A DNA stretch of 42,777 bases from Rhizomucor pusillus. Lineage: Eukaryota > Mucoromycota > Mucoromycetes > Mucorales > Lichtheimiaceae. The notes beneath the pieces are model-generated. The model saw only the letters and a list, made by a program, of their open reading frames with translations. It was not told the DNA's origin and made no database searches. Made by a program: the position numbers and the translations under genes. Within the stretch, counting starts at the first letter, position 1. The number at the start of each line of letters is the position of its first letter. Where the stretch lies: positions 1-42,777 of the forward strand of contig FWWN02000283.1 of NCBI GenBank assembly GCA_900175165.2. Reading direction: 5' to 3'. Positions 32,287 to 42,777 of this stretch are shown here, in pieces.

Positions 32287-35200
32287 ATGACCGAAGTCGT
32301 ACCTTCCTCTTCAGCCGCCGGAGAGACCATTCAGGCTCCGAGTATCTTTGCTGCTCTGGAATCACCAGAGCCACGCTATCTTACGGTGCGCCCCGTGACC
32401 GAGAGCGAGCTGCCCTGGTGGCAGTACTATTATCAAATGTATCATTATCATCCGCCGCCGGGACGCAAGCCGACTGTGTTCGGTCCGTATCTGCTACTGC
32501 ACACGCTGGGCGAAGGAGAGTTCGGCAAAGTCAAGTTGGGAATCCACATAGAGTCTGGCCAAGAGGTAAAGTAAAATAGGGGAGGGGGATGGAGCTGGAG
32601 GAGACTCGGCAGATACTGATGATTATGATAATGATGATAATGATATTGCTTTCACCTCCTCCCAGGTCGCCATCAAACTGATAAAGAAAGACCACATTGA
32701 TTCGTCTAGCCGGATGAGCAAGGTCGAGCGCGAGATCTCGGTGCTACGGGTGAGTAAAGATTATTTTTTCCTGAGATTTGAAAGCAACTCACTGTAAAGT
32801 TTCATCGTTTAAAATCAGACGGTTCGCCACCCCTACATCGTCAAACTCTATGACGTGATCGAAACGGAAAAGTATATTGGCATCATCCTACAATGTGCCT
32901 CTGGCAAGTGTACAATCTGAGCAGTAATACCCTGTTTTGCTAAATCGGCAAACTTCAGGAGGCGAGCTATTTGAGTATATCTTGGCACACCGCTGCCTAA
33001 AGGAACGCGACGCTTGTCGATTATTTGCTCAGCTGATTAGTGGTGTGCATTACATGCATCAAAAGCACATTGTGCACAGAGATCTCAAGCTGGTAAGTGA
33101 AGAAATAAAAAGAAGAAATGCGAAAAAAAGTAGAGAGCATCCAGATCCATTGCCATGCAGGTTGAATTTGAATAACAACCTTTTTTTTATCATTTACAGG
33201 AGAACCTCTTGCTGGATCGGCACCGTAACATTATCATTACCGATTTTGGTTTTGCCAACCAGTTTTCTTCAGCAAAGGATGACTTGATGGCCACATCCTG
33301 CGGCTCACCTTGCTACGCTGCACCTGAATTGGTTGTCAGCGAAGGACTGTATGTTGGCTCAGCCGTTGACATTTGGTCATGCGGAGTCATCCTCTATGCC
33401 ATGCTGTGCGGGTACCTGCCTTTTGACGACGATCCTGCCAATCCTGAAGGTGACAACATCAACCTTCTTTACAAGTACATTCTCAACACGCAACTGGCAT
33501 TTCCGGATTACGTTAGCGCAGACGCACGGGATCTTTTGCAGAAAATGCTCGTGCCCGATCCCGCAAAACGATGTACGATGCAGACTGTTATTGAGCATAA
33601 TTGGTTGCGGCCTCATCGGGATCTCTTCCGCAAGACCATGACCGAGCTCGAAATGGAGGCCACACAGAAGGCCGATTTGCCAATCCAGCCAGCAGTTCCA
33701 TCAGCAGCAGGCATCATCAGTGCTACCAATAGCAACAACGATGATCGCGCAGCACAGGTGCAAGAAACTTCGGTTGGCGCCTCCGAAGAATGTTACGACG
33801 CCGTTGTACCCGAAGAAGATCATCATCAGCCCATGGAGATCGATGGTCAAAACAACGCGAGCAGCGACAGCTCAATGGCAGCTCCCGAGACACCACCTCA
33901 ATGTCTAGTGAAAGGAACCATCGCTGCCACGACTGATGACTCGGCAGTGCCTGAGATTTCTTCTCTCGAATTACCAGCATCCATGCACACCTCGGAATTC
34001 AAAGCCGAACACGAAGCACACGTCCCAGAAACGCCTGAACCCAGCATATTGCAAGCTAAATTCCTATCTAGCATACACAAGCACAACAGTAACAACAACA
34101 ACAACAACAGCAACAATGACACACACCAAGAACAGCAGCAGCCTCACAGTGTCAGCTTCAGCACTCCCCAGATTCCCACGCCCACACATCCTCCAAACAA
34201 AAAACACCCCCCACCCTCGTCGATCCTTGCTGCAGTTGCTGCTGGTTCTCCTCCTCGTCCTTCCTCAGCCGCACAACCAACACCTTCGAATGCTTCCAGC
34301 AATCGCGGAACGCGTCGCAAGGCATTAAGCTTGCTTGTCAACTCTGTGACTGATCACCTGCAAGCACCCACTACATCGCATACATCTGGCAAAAAGACAA
34401 TGTCGTTTTCCCGCAAGCAAGGTTCCCGCCAGCGCTCACAGAGTGTCCTGTCGTCATCCGGCGCAACTCAGCGTTACAGTGGCATTAAGCGGGTTGTCAC
34501 CGGCAAAGACCGACATGCGGACTCTGCTGCATCGTCACCACCGCGACGATCAATGCACGTGATGCCATCAGTGTCTGAGCAAGTGGTGATGACTGCCGAC
34601 AAGGAGAAGCACAAGAGTGCCGGCAAGAAGCTAATGGAATGGTTCAAAAAGAAACCACTGAGTGAGTGTTGACAGTTTTTATTGCTTAGTTTATTTTCAA
34701 ATAATAATTGAATTCGTTTGTTTAGGCACACGTGACCGCAGTTTTACGCTGCATGAAGAAAACCTCCACCACCACCACCACCAGCAGCCACCTTTGAAAA
34801 CCATGCTTATCGGCAAATCATACGCGGTTGATTTCAACGACACAAAGCTTCGTGTACATCACGGCGCTGTCGATCAAGACGCATTGACATCACGCTCACC
34901 GACGGATGTCCTCATTGAAGTGAAACAGACTTTGCTGGCTATGGGCATCGAAATCAAAAAAGATGGCGAGTACAAGATCAAATGCGTGCGCCCACGACGC
35001 AAACAACGCCCCTCGTACCAAGAACAGCGAAACCAACATCAATCGAGCAGCAGCTCCAAGCCCGTCGTATCAGATACTTCCACCACCACCACCACCACCA
35101 CCACAAAGAAACAACGACGTGTTAGCGGCAGCACTCCGTTCCGTATGCTGCTGCGACGCAGTCCCGCAGCGACGCTGCTGCACGGCGATACTGTCTACGG

Positions 35201-35555
35201 TGACTCTGCGGTAGATCCAGGTGAGGAGGTCCGATTCAGCGTCGAGCTATGCAAGATCAAGAACTTGCCTGGTCTTTACATTGTGGATATCCGGCGTCTG
35301 CGTGGCAATGTCTGGTCATACAAGTTCTTGTACCACACGTTGCTGGATACCTTGAACCTCAGCGGAAAGGGTGGCTATATTGCCAACAACAATAACAACA
35401 AACAGCAACAACAACAGCAACCACGGCAGGATTCTTCATCCTCGTCCTCCTCTTCTTCGGCATCCTCTATGCAGCGTGCAGCAAATAGACACAGCTGCGC
35501 GAGCAGCGGTGGTAGCAGCAGCAGTGCACTCGAAGATGTGAAAGAGGAAGATTAG
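32287..35555 (+). CDS. KIN4-type CAMK-like serine/threonine protein kinase with KA1-like C-terminus
   Basis: A 957-residue kinase. Exons: 32287-32565, 32666-32749, 32819-32903, 32959-33092, 33200-34661, 34726-35555. The kinase domain spans about 67-330: GEGEFG loop (75-80), K97 in [16 protein letters not shown] with D191, DFG with D209, and [37 protein letters not shown] is characteristic of the KIN4/Ppk1 group (spindle-position and growth signalling). Intron 3 starts with GC (32904, GCAAGT): only this restores the invariant [12 protein letters not shown] long Ser/Asn/Gln-rich linker follows. The C-terminus resembles a KA1 membrane-binding domain split into two parts, about 720-772 ([21 protein letters not shown]) and 848-895 ([19 protein letters not shown], then [12 protein letters not shown]), by a low-complexity insert. 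Confidence 0.93.
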
Positions 35556-35744
35556 ATTAAAAGAAAACCCATCCCTCCCCATTCTCCGTGCTTTCAACTG
35601 TTTCTCAGCATATTCTTCTGCATCGCTTTGTTTTTCTGTAATATAGTAAATAGCAACCCGTCCCCCCATTTTCTTTCTTTCTGAGCAAGCCAAGATTGTG
35701 ATGTGCCATGACTTCTTGAATGTGGAAAAACCAAAAAAAAATAA

Positions 35745-37348
35745 TTATATTCTGTAGCGATACCACATGGTCACTCTCTGCTCTAGCAGCTCTTGTGTTT
35801 TCTTTAGCACTTCAGGAGAAACTTCATCGCAGTCTCTGACCATCAACGTGTTTAGACGCTTGAGGTTATGCAGCAAACCGCTAAAGATGCTCAACCCTTC
35901 GTCGGTAATTCCAGGACAGTCGTGGATGTCCAAGCAAAGCAGAGAATCCAGGTAACTGGCAATAGCCATCAGGGTCATGTCATAAATGGTATCGTTGTGT
36001 CGAAATGAAAGAAACTGCAACCTTCCAAACAGGCCCCACTCCTTCAACAGTTGATGGAGCGACGAGGAAGGTAAAATTCCACTTCGTATGAGCTCAAAAC
36101 TGCGCACATTGTGCAATCGACCGAGCGCTGCCGCTACTTGATCGGTCACGATGTCGTCCAGGTCTAGCGATATTTCCTCGAGTTGCGGCGATGCGTCTAG
36201 GAATGCAATCAAGTTCTCGGTCGCGCCTTCCGCTTCACCTAGACCTCCTAGTTTGATTGTTTTCAGGTTATTCAGCCTGCTACCGCCGCTGCCCAAACGT
36301 GCCAGCGTTTGCAGAGTGAGGCTGGGAAGCGACTGCGTGAACATGACACCAAACCTCTCCAAGGTTGAATGATGCTTTGTGAGTAGGGGTATAATGCTCA
36401 TGGATTCATCGAAACCATCTTGATAGATGACATTGAACCATTTCAGCACTGGTTTCGCTGGTCTCGTTTTTGACACTGTGCCGTATACTGCACGGGCTGT
36501 AGTAAAGTTGATCTGCTCAATGTCTGGACAATATCGGTCTATCGCTTGCAGCAGCTCGGCTGGCCGCTGCACGCTCTTTCCAATGCTCAGCGATCGTAAC
36601 TTTGGGAGGTACGGTATGAGCTTGTAAATTGGCATGTATCCGGCAACCCAGCTGATCGCTAAACTTTCGAGGTCGAGAGGTCGGTCCGGTATGTACCATT
36701 GCCGTTCGTCTATCGGTATCCTTTGCTGCATCAAGCTGCTGTCATCCACATCGTAGTAAAATGCCGTCAGATTCGGACACAGTTCCATGCTCTTGTTGTA
36801 TATCGTGTTGAGCGGTAATCCACACTGCATAAACTCCAGTTTGCGCAAAGTCGGACCGTTGAGCTGGATCAGTCGGTATAACGGATCATCGAGTTGTTTG
36901 ATTGAAGCAATTTGCACTAGTTTCACGCGTGTGGATTTAGATTTTCAAAGCGGAGGGCAAGCTAGGTATATATCTGGGTGGCTGTCCACGTACGCTTTCG
37001 TAAACTTCGCGTGCCATTGTCCAGGAAACGACGCAGGAGCTTGCTTATCTCGCCATTGTCGTAGCGATAGTACGCCAAGTTCAGTTTCTGGACGTCTTGG
37101 TATCGTATGTAATCAGCGTATAAATCATACGAGGATACCGTGAAGCCTCCAAAGGGCTCCGTATCGAGTTGCTGCCACATGCGCCGCCAGATATGAAGCA
37201 GGAACCATCGCCACGATCGACACACTTTGGCTGCTTCAAGTCGCTGCTTCAGTTTCAAATATCCAAATATAATGTCCAGGATATCTTCTGGAAAGATCTT
37301 TACAAAATCGCCGGCCCCCACAGCACCTTCATCGTACAGCGGGTCCAT
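35745..37348 (-). CDS. F-box/leucine-rich repeat protein
   Basis: A 508-residue protein in two exons, 37348-36994 and 36916-35745. The F-box (about 16-60) reads FPEDILDIIFGYLKLKQRLEAAKVCRSWRWFL when spelled in sections (FPEDILDIIFGY; AAKVCRSW). It would bind Skp1 in an SCF ubiquitin ligase. The remainder has leucine-rich repeat units (LRSLSIGKS, LEEISLDLDD, LDIHDCPGITDEGL, LNTLMVRDCDEVS), the last two being of the cysteine-containing type. Substrate is unknown. The phase-1 splice between RSLRK and QIASIKQL is clean. It is convergent with the kinase gene, with 189 bp between stop codons. Confidence 0.88.
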
Positions 37349-38469
37349 TGCAAGAGGAGGTATAGAGAAACAAAGGCAGCGGCAGCGGCGATGGTCGGGT
37401 TGCGCCCTCCGTCCGTCCACAGGAGGCAGTTGCACAAACTTTGCGTATCACCAAGCAAGGCAAAGGTATAGCTCGCCCACATGCATCTTGTGCTTTTTCT
37501 TTTTTTCTTTTCCTACTTACTCCTCCTCGTTCCTCCTTTTCCTTTTTCCCCTGCACTGTATGAACCAAGATATTTACGGGCGGCTTGTGTGGGGTAGGTT
37601 GTTTTCTACGAAAAAAGTGCATGCTTAATCGGGGAGCGTTGTTGAAAGAGCAAGTGTACATACAGAGCTAGTCAAGCAGCTATTTTCTTTTGATCAAACC
37701 AAGCAAGATCGAATCCTCGACCAGTTCTACCACCACAACGCTAGTTTTGCGTCGCCTTTACTCGTCACTGAGGGTGTGGAAAACATACGCCGGTAGCCGT
37801 GCATATAAAAAAGTAAAGCACTCCAGCGGCAGCAGTAGCTAACTCTGGAATCTATCGGTGATGTTAAATTAGCGTGCTGCTTGTCTGGAAAGCAGTAAAC
37901 CGGAGCGAGCCTGCGATCAACAGCATATGTTTTGATGGACTGCACAGATGCACCGTATTTATGACCCAGAGGATCAGCCCGAGATTGTTGCCGTTTGTCC
38001 ATTTGGAGCTTCCAGTGGTCGTCAACCTCATTTTTGAAGAGGTGAACGAGGATAGGTCCAGAATCAAAATTAAAAGACACGAAGAGCAGTGGACCCTGCA
38101 AGGTAGTAATCAATGACAAGAAATTCTGGCGCACTTTATATCCATTTTGCTTATTGCCGTTGGTTGCCGTCCACAACGACGCAGGTCTAGTGCAGGCAAT
38201 GCCGCTGGTTTCATTTTGGTACGAACGGTTGATACGTGCGACTGCAGGCCGATTGCTATCGACTGCAGGCGTGCTGGTCCACACCGCTACCGAAACAGCT
38301 CATTTAATATCGCTTCGAAGCAAACAAATCGATTATCACAGCAAAAGAAAAACTCTCGAGAGCACTAGTCCTCAAATAAATGGAGTTCACTGAGCAAAGG
38401 TCCGTGCACCGTGCAAAACTTAAAAAAGAATCTCTCTTTTCTTTCCGTTTTTTCCTTTCGAGCAATGCC
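37349..38469. other. Intergenic region
   Basis: 1.1 kb between the F-box gene start (-) and the S2P start (+). It contains one 185-codon minus-strand frame, listed separately. CT-rich stretches occur at 37497-37550 and 38430-38460. Confidence 0.4.
37727..38284 (-). CDS. Hypothetical protein, doubtful
   Basis: An uninterrupted frame of 185 residues in otherwise gene-poor DNA. I do not recognise it, and it has no domain, signal peptide or membrane segment. Its length is unusual for a chance frame and the composition is ordinary. It contains GPLLFVSFNFDSGPILVHLF, and a GTGCGC...TTGCAG segment (39 nt) just before this could be an intron. Treat as a candidate lineage-specific gene. Confidence 0.25.
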   Translation of the reverse strand: MWTSTPAVDSNRPAVARINRSYQNETSGIACTRPASLWTATNGNKQNGYKVRQNFLSLITTLQGPLLFVSFNFDSGPILVHLFKNEVDDHWKLQMDKRQQSRADPLGHKYGASVQSIKTYAVDRRLAPVYCFPDKQHANLTSPIDSRVSYCCRWSALLFYMHGYRRMFSTPSVTSKGDAKLALWW

Positions 38470-40488
38470 ATGGATTTCCTGTCCCTGACGTTCCAGTTTC
38501 TTTGCTTATGGATAATACTATATATACTAGTGTTTGGACTCAAGTATTACGTGAGCGACAAGGCACGGCATAAACGCTGCCTAAAGAAATAGAAATAGAG
38601 TGTCTCTGACTCGGAAGCAATACAGGGACCTCGACGACATCGTGCCCAGGCCGAGATTCTTCCAACTACCACCACTACCAATGATTCACGAGCAGCACGC
38701 GATCAGTGGTACATTCGACTTTTCCAAGTGCGATACACAACGCAAAAGTGTAATCGTCTATTCGATCGCCTGGCAAACCTTGCACCTGCGTTTTGGCACG
38801 CGTGGTTTTCGGTCGGAACTGTTGTAGGCATCCTCTCGATGGTTGCCGGCGTTGTGGTCATTGCATATGCTGCTTTGCAGATCGCCTATGCGCTCAAACA
38901 TGCGTTGACAGGCATAACATCACATTTATCTAAACGCTCGCTCACCGACGACGATGACGATAACCATCAAGTCTTCCTGCCCATGGTACAGTTGCAAACA
39001 CAACGTTGATGTTCCTGTTTCGCTAACCATCCCGCGCGCAAGATACCGGGCGTTACCGTTCCCTTGAGTCACATTGGATACTATCTCGGTGCTCTGTTTG
39101 TATGTGGTGTTTTCCACGAAGCTGGACATGCCATCGCTTCCTTCACGTACGTTTGAAATGCATACCGCGTAACGTGTATACTAGTACTTAACTGCAATTT
39201 TACTTAGCGAGAAAGTGCCCATAAAAAGCGCAGGTGTCTTCATCTACTACATATACCCTGGAGCGTTTGTCAATATACCCGATGAATCGATGCAGCTCTT
39301 GTCTCCCTTCCGCCAACTCAAAATCATCTGCGCCGGTGTGTGGCACAATGTTGTACTTTACCTGTGGACTTTTATTCTCCTTTCTGGCGGATTGAAACTA
39401 TGCTTGACCCTGGCTGGATGGCAGTCTTTGGAAAGTACCGGTGGTGTCAGCGTCGTGAGCGTCAGACACGAGTCGCCCTTAGCGCAGCATCTGCCACTGT
39501 CTTCGGTTATTTATCGGCTAGATGATGCGACGCTAGCCCGAAATATTATCGACTGGAACGATTATCTTCTCGCAGATGAGGCAAGGAGCAGACCTATCAA
39601 TGGATTTTGTACATCAATGCAATCAGTGGAGACGGATTGCTGCAGCATCGACGATGACCAACCGTTTGGCCGATCCAAAAACGCATCCGTGTCATGTTTC
39701 CGCGACTTTACATTAGTGGACAGTGTAAGTTTTTGCAAAGGCCAAGCTTTGTGCAAATTTTACAATATCACAACATCTTCTATAGACACCACAGTATAAA
39801 ATGTGCTTGCCGACTGCTCAGGTTCTAGTGGAGCCGGACGTGCAACGGTGCATGTCTGACTCTGACTGCTCATCGCAGGCCGGCGCCGTGTGCGTTAGTC
39901 CGTATACGCCTTCAATAGCAGGCCAAATCGTGCGCATCTATACCAAACAGCCGCCTTGGATGGGCGGTGCAGAGAATGCCTTTGTGTTTGAAGGAGAGCT
40001 TGTCGATATTTGGGAGAGTGGCAAGTATAGTAATATGATCGAATCTGCAAGGGTCCATTTATTAAAACTCCTTGAAAACAAAAAACAGTCAAAGTAGGCA
40101 TGCTACGCCCTCGTTATTGGTTCTTACCAGTATCCATACCGCATATCTCAGAGCTATTCTTGAGGTAGAAGAGACATAACCATGATCCCGTGCTTGGTAT
40201 TGTAGTAGTAACATGTGATCTAGGTACATTTCCTCATTTACATTAGCGCTGGCGCTGCTCAACATTTTACCGGCCTTCCAATTGGACGGTGAATTTGCCC
40301 TAGAACAACTGACAGCTTTGCTGCTCAAGCGAGACAACCCGATTACGACAGCGCGCCCCAACTCGTTTCCACAACTCTATGCGCGCCGCATAGTTCGTGT
40401 CATGTCAGTAGTTGTGGGGTTCGTGGTTAGCGCAAGTATCCTGATGGGATTGGCAGGGCAACCGGGAAGCAGTAGTGATCTACACTAA
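38470..40488 (+). CDS. Site-2 protease (MBTPS2-like, M50 metalloprotease)
   Basis: A 557-residue multi-pass Golgi/ER membrane protease that cleaves transcription factors such as SREBP inside the membrane. Exons: 38470-38550, 38599-38985, 39043-39146, 39208-39724, 39786-40029, 40089-40164, 40224-40488; the total is divisible by three. The zinc-binding HEAGH is at 181-185 in FVCGVFHEAGHAIASF. The third zinc ligand lies in ILPAFQLDGE (D491). Between them come IYPGAFV and the Cys-rich lumenal loop (CCSI ... CLPTAQVL) as in human MBTPS2. The N-terminal membrane helix is MDFLSLTFQFLCLWIILYIL. The small exon 40089-40164 encodes RPRYWLLPVSIPHISELFL, matching the human PRFNFL region. Intron 1 is only 48 nt. 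An earlier in-frame ATG at 38380 exists. The KDEL receptor follows 103 bp downstream. Confidence 0.93.
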
Positions 40489-40591
40489 ATAACAATGCTG
40501 CCTTGCTAGCCCCTATCTCCTTAATTATTATTTCGCTTTCCAAGCCAATGAAGCATTGCCAACTCTTTTTTTCGTCTCTCTTTCCTCCATC

Positions 40592-41442
40592 ATGAATATC
40601 TTTCGCCTCACAGCCGATTTGATGCACTTGATGTCAATTTTCATCTTGCTCGCCAAGATACAAACCAGCAAATCATGTGTTGGTAAATAGAATGATGACA
40701 ATCCCTTTGAAAGCCAACGCTGACTGCATAAAAGGTATCTCGTTCAAGACGCAGCTCTTGTACGCAATCGTTTTCATGACGCGCTATCTTGACCTTGCCG
40801 TCCATTACTATTCATTGTACAATACTTGCATGAAAATCTTCTTTATCGTATCATCTGTCTATATCTTATATTTGATGAAGGTCAAGTTCCGCGCCTCGTA
40901 CGACACATCTCTGGATACGTTTCGGTTTGAGTTCCTAGTCCTGTTTGCAGTCGTGCTGGGCTTGGCCACTGCATACAAGTATACACCGCTCGAGGTACGG
41001 AGGTTGGGGGTGTCCCATCCTAGATTGCTACACACAACGGAAAACGCTGCAATGTTTTCTTCTAGGTATTCTGGTCGTTTTCAATCTGGCTAGAGTCCGT
41101 CGCCATTATGCCGCAACTTTATATGCTGCAACAAACAGGCGAGGCCGAAACAATCACGACTCACTATTTATTTGCACTTGGCGCCTACCGAGCTCTGTAT
41201 CTGTTCAACTGGATTTATCGGTACTCGACCGAGAAAAATTACACGGATTGGATTGCATGGGTTGCGGGCTTCATCCAGACCTTGCTGTACAGTGATTTCT
41301 TTTACGTTTACTACCAAAAGTAAGCAGGCTGTTGTGCAAAACTACATCCATCAACCATCGTTGTGCACTCTTAACTAACGCGTGTGCGCATCCTTTGGTT
41401 ACCAGGGTTGTCAAGGGCCGAAAGTTGGAGCTATCAGGGTAA
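40592..41442 (+). CDS. ERD2: KDEL/HDEL receptor (ER lumen protein-retaining receptor)
   Basis: A 213-residue seven-helix Golgi receptor that returns escaped ER proteins bearing HDEL/KDEL ends. Exons: 40592-40682, 40735-40994, 41066-41319, 41406-41442. Diagnostic stretches are [90 protein letters not shown] and [15 protein letters not shown]. The end is the short basic cytosolic tail [12 protein letters not shown]. Length is the family standard (about 212). Codons split correctly at every junction. It lies in tandem with S2P and PKA-R on the plus strand. Confidence 0.97.
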
Positions 41443-41687
41443 GGAGTGATGACTCTGCTGTGACAAAAGAGAGATTCTCACTTTGACAACCGTTGGCAGA
41501 ATTGTGTAAAGTTTCCGACTCAATTCCAATAAAATAGCAGAGGGTAGAAAAGTGCCAATTACCCCCGTCTAAACAAAACAAGCTGTAATCTTCTTTTTCT
41601 TTTCTCTGTTTTTTCCATATCCACGGTTCCGCACTTGATATTTCTTCTTCTTTTTATTTTCCTTTCCCTTGTCTATTTCACTTGCAA

Positions 41688-42686
41688 ATGTCCGTTTTGG
41701 AACGACACCCGTTAAGCGACGACGAAGGTTTGGAGCACGACGAAGCGCGTGATACCGTCTCAGATGATATGCCATCACTGTTGCCCGTGCCAACCAGTCG
41801 CGGACGCCGCGTTTCCGTGAGCGCCGAGTCGATCCAGCCTTCACTGCACCTTTCCAAAGAAGATTACGTGAAGCATCCTAAAACCGACCAGCAGCGCGAG
41901 AGCATTAATGCCGCCATAGCAAATAATTTCCTTTTCAAGTGTCTCGATGACGACCAGCGCACTCACGTCATAGATGCCATGGAAGAGAAGCGAGTAAAAA
42001 AAGGCGACGTGGTTATACAGCAGGGAGACGAAGGCGACTATTACTATGTTGTAGAATCCGGCACGTTTGATTGTTTTCTCGAGCAGAGTGACGGCCCTGC
42101 GATCAAAGCGACGAGTTACGGGCCGAACGGTAGCTTTGGCGAGTTGGCTTTAATGTACAATGCACCGAGAGCCGCTACGATTGTCGCAACGTCGGACGCT
42201 GTGCTGTGGGCGCTCGATCGGATCACATTCCGGTCGATTCTCATGGACAGCACGGCCAAGAAACGTCGCATGTATGAGCAATTCTTAGCCGAGGTCCCCA
42301 TTCTAAAGTCGCTGGAGCTCCATGAACGACACAAGGTTGCAGACGCACTGGAACCGGTGCAGTTTGACGACCAGGGCATTGTAATGTCAGAAGGCGACGT
42401 GGGTGAGAATTTCTATCTCATCGAAGATGGAGAAGCAGTGGTGTACCGAGACGTGGATGGCAAGCGGCACGAAGTAAATCGGCTAAAAAAGGGCGATTAT
42501 TTCGGTGAACTCGCGTTGCTGCACGATAAACCGCGGGCAGCCACCGTCATTGCCAACGGAAAACTCAAATGCGTCACGCTTGGTAAAAAGGCATTTACTC
42601 GATTGCTCGGTCCAGTCATGGATATCCTCAAACGTAATTCGGAAAACTACCACGCCGTTTTGCAGGAGGCCAACAGAAAACCTTAG
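41688..42686 (+). CDS. cAMP-dependent protein kinase regulatory subunit lacking the docking domain
   Basis: A 332-residue single-exon regulatory subunit that inhibits PKA catalytic subunits until cAMP binds. The inhibitor segment RRVSV (40-44) has a phosphorylatable Ser, so it is RII-like. Two cyclic-nucleotide-binding domains follow, each with an intact phosphate-binding cassette: FGELALMYNAPRAAT (Glu152, Arg161) and FGELALLHDKPRAAT (Arg283). Both Arg and Glu residues needed for cAMP are present. The usual N-terminal dimerisation/docking helix pair is missing: only 39 residues precede the inhibitor site, and they are acidic rather than helical-hydrophobic. The KDEL receptor ends only 245 bp upstream and the gap is a CT-rich leader, leaving no room for an upstream exon. 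Start ATG 41688 is the first in frame. Confidence 0.95.
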   Translation: MSVLERHPLSDDEGLEHDEARDTVSDDMPSLLPVPTSRGRRVSVSAESIQPSLHLSKEDYVKHPKTDQQRESINAAIANNFLFKCLDDDQRTHVIDAMEEKRVKKGDVVIQQGDEGDYYYVVESGTFDCFLEQSDGPAIKATSYGPNGSFGELALMYNAPRAATIVATSDAVLWALDRITFRSILMDSTAKKRRMYEQFLAEVPILKSLELHERHKVADALEPVQFDDQGIVMSEGDVGENFYLIEDGEAVVYRDVDGKRHEVNRLKKGDYFGELALLHDKPRAATVIANGKLKCVTLGKKAFTRLLGPVMDILKRNSENYHAVLQEANRKP

Positions 42687-42777
42687 ACTTTTCTTCTTCT
42701 TTACCCATCTCTTTCTTCTCTCCTCCATTTTATTTCTCGTTTTCTCGTTGAACCGTTTCATGTAGTTTCGTTTTTTT

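Noticed and set aside
1..42777. Search for tRNA, rRNA, transposon ends, CRISPR arrays and riboswitches.
   Set aside because: No B-box-like GGTTCGANNCC with a cloverleaf, no reverse transcriptase or transposase motifs and no regularly spaced repeats were seen by eye.

Overview
The window is nuclear DNA of a filamentous fungus. Nearly every gene is cut by short GT-AG introns (about 63 inferred, most 45 to 100 nt), and the genes are eukaryotic housekeeping and signalling genes on both strands. Several traits fit an early-diverging fungus, most likely Mucoromycota: a TEA factor that keeps a TEAD-like C-terminal domain, a metazoan-like site-2 protease, a BuGZ/ZNF207 homologue and a MAT2B homologue. 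That placement is inference; no rRNA, tRNA, transposon or CRISPR array was seen.

Layout: 1-2068 (+) carries the 3' part of a MAT2B-like gene and an HD-domain phosphohydrolase. 2196-9622 (-) carries an FHA-RING ubiquitin ligase (Dma/Chfr-like), a PPxY alpha-arrestin and a TEA transcription factor. 10115-13237 has a small orphan protein (+), a coiled-coil protein (-) and PEX19 (+). 13939-16806 (-) has a CBM21 glycogen-targeting PP1 subunit and a TALE homeobox factor, followed by about 2.2 kb with no convincing gene. 19049-24212 has an uncharacterised protein (+), then WBP11-like, PEX11 and a secreted helical protein (all -). 25609-35555 (+) has a delta-9 desaturase fused to cytochrome b5, BuGZ/ZNF207, a HAD phosphatase and a KIN4-type kinase. 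35745-37348 (-) is an F-box/LRR protein. 38470-42686 (+) has site-2 protease, KDEL receptor and a PKA regulatory subunit.

Functional links are loose, as expected in a fungal genome. Two peroxisome-biogenesis genes (PEX19, PEX11) lie 8 kb apart. The ubiquitin system appears three times (RING ligase, PPxY arrestin, F-box). Signalling is represented by PKA-R, the KIN4-like kinase and the PP1 targeting subunit; ER/Golgi lipid control by S2P, desaturase and KDEL receptor.

Most unusual observations: (i) an apparent excess of GC-AG introns with donor GCAAGT, three of them forced by reading frame; (ii) a fungal TEA factor whose C-terminus resembles the YAP-binding domain of animal TEADs; (iii) a PKA regulatory subunit with no dimerisation/docking domain; (iv) an orphan protein with a GISVTRA core that may be a degenerate nuclease fold; (v) introns of only 44 to 48 nt, one of which removes an otherwise in-frame TAG.
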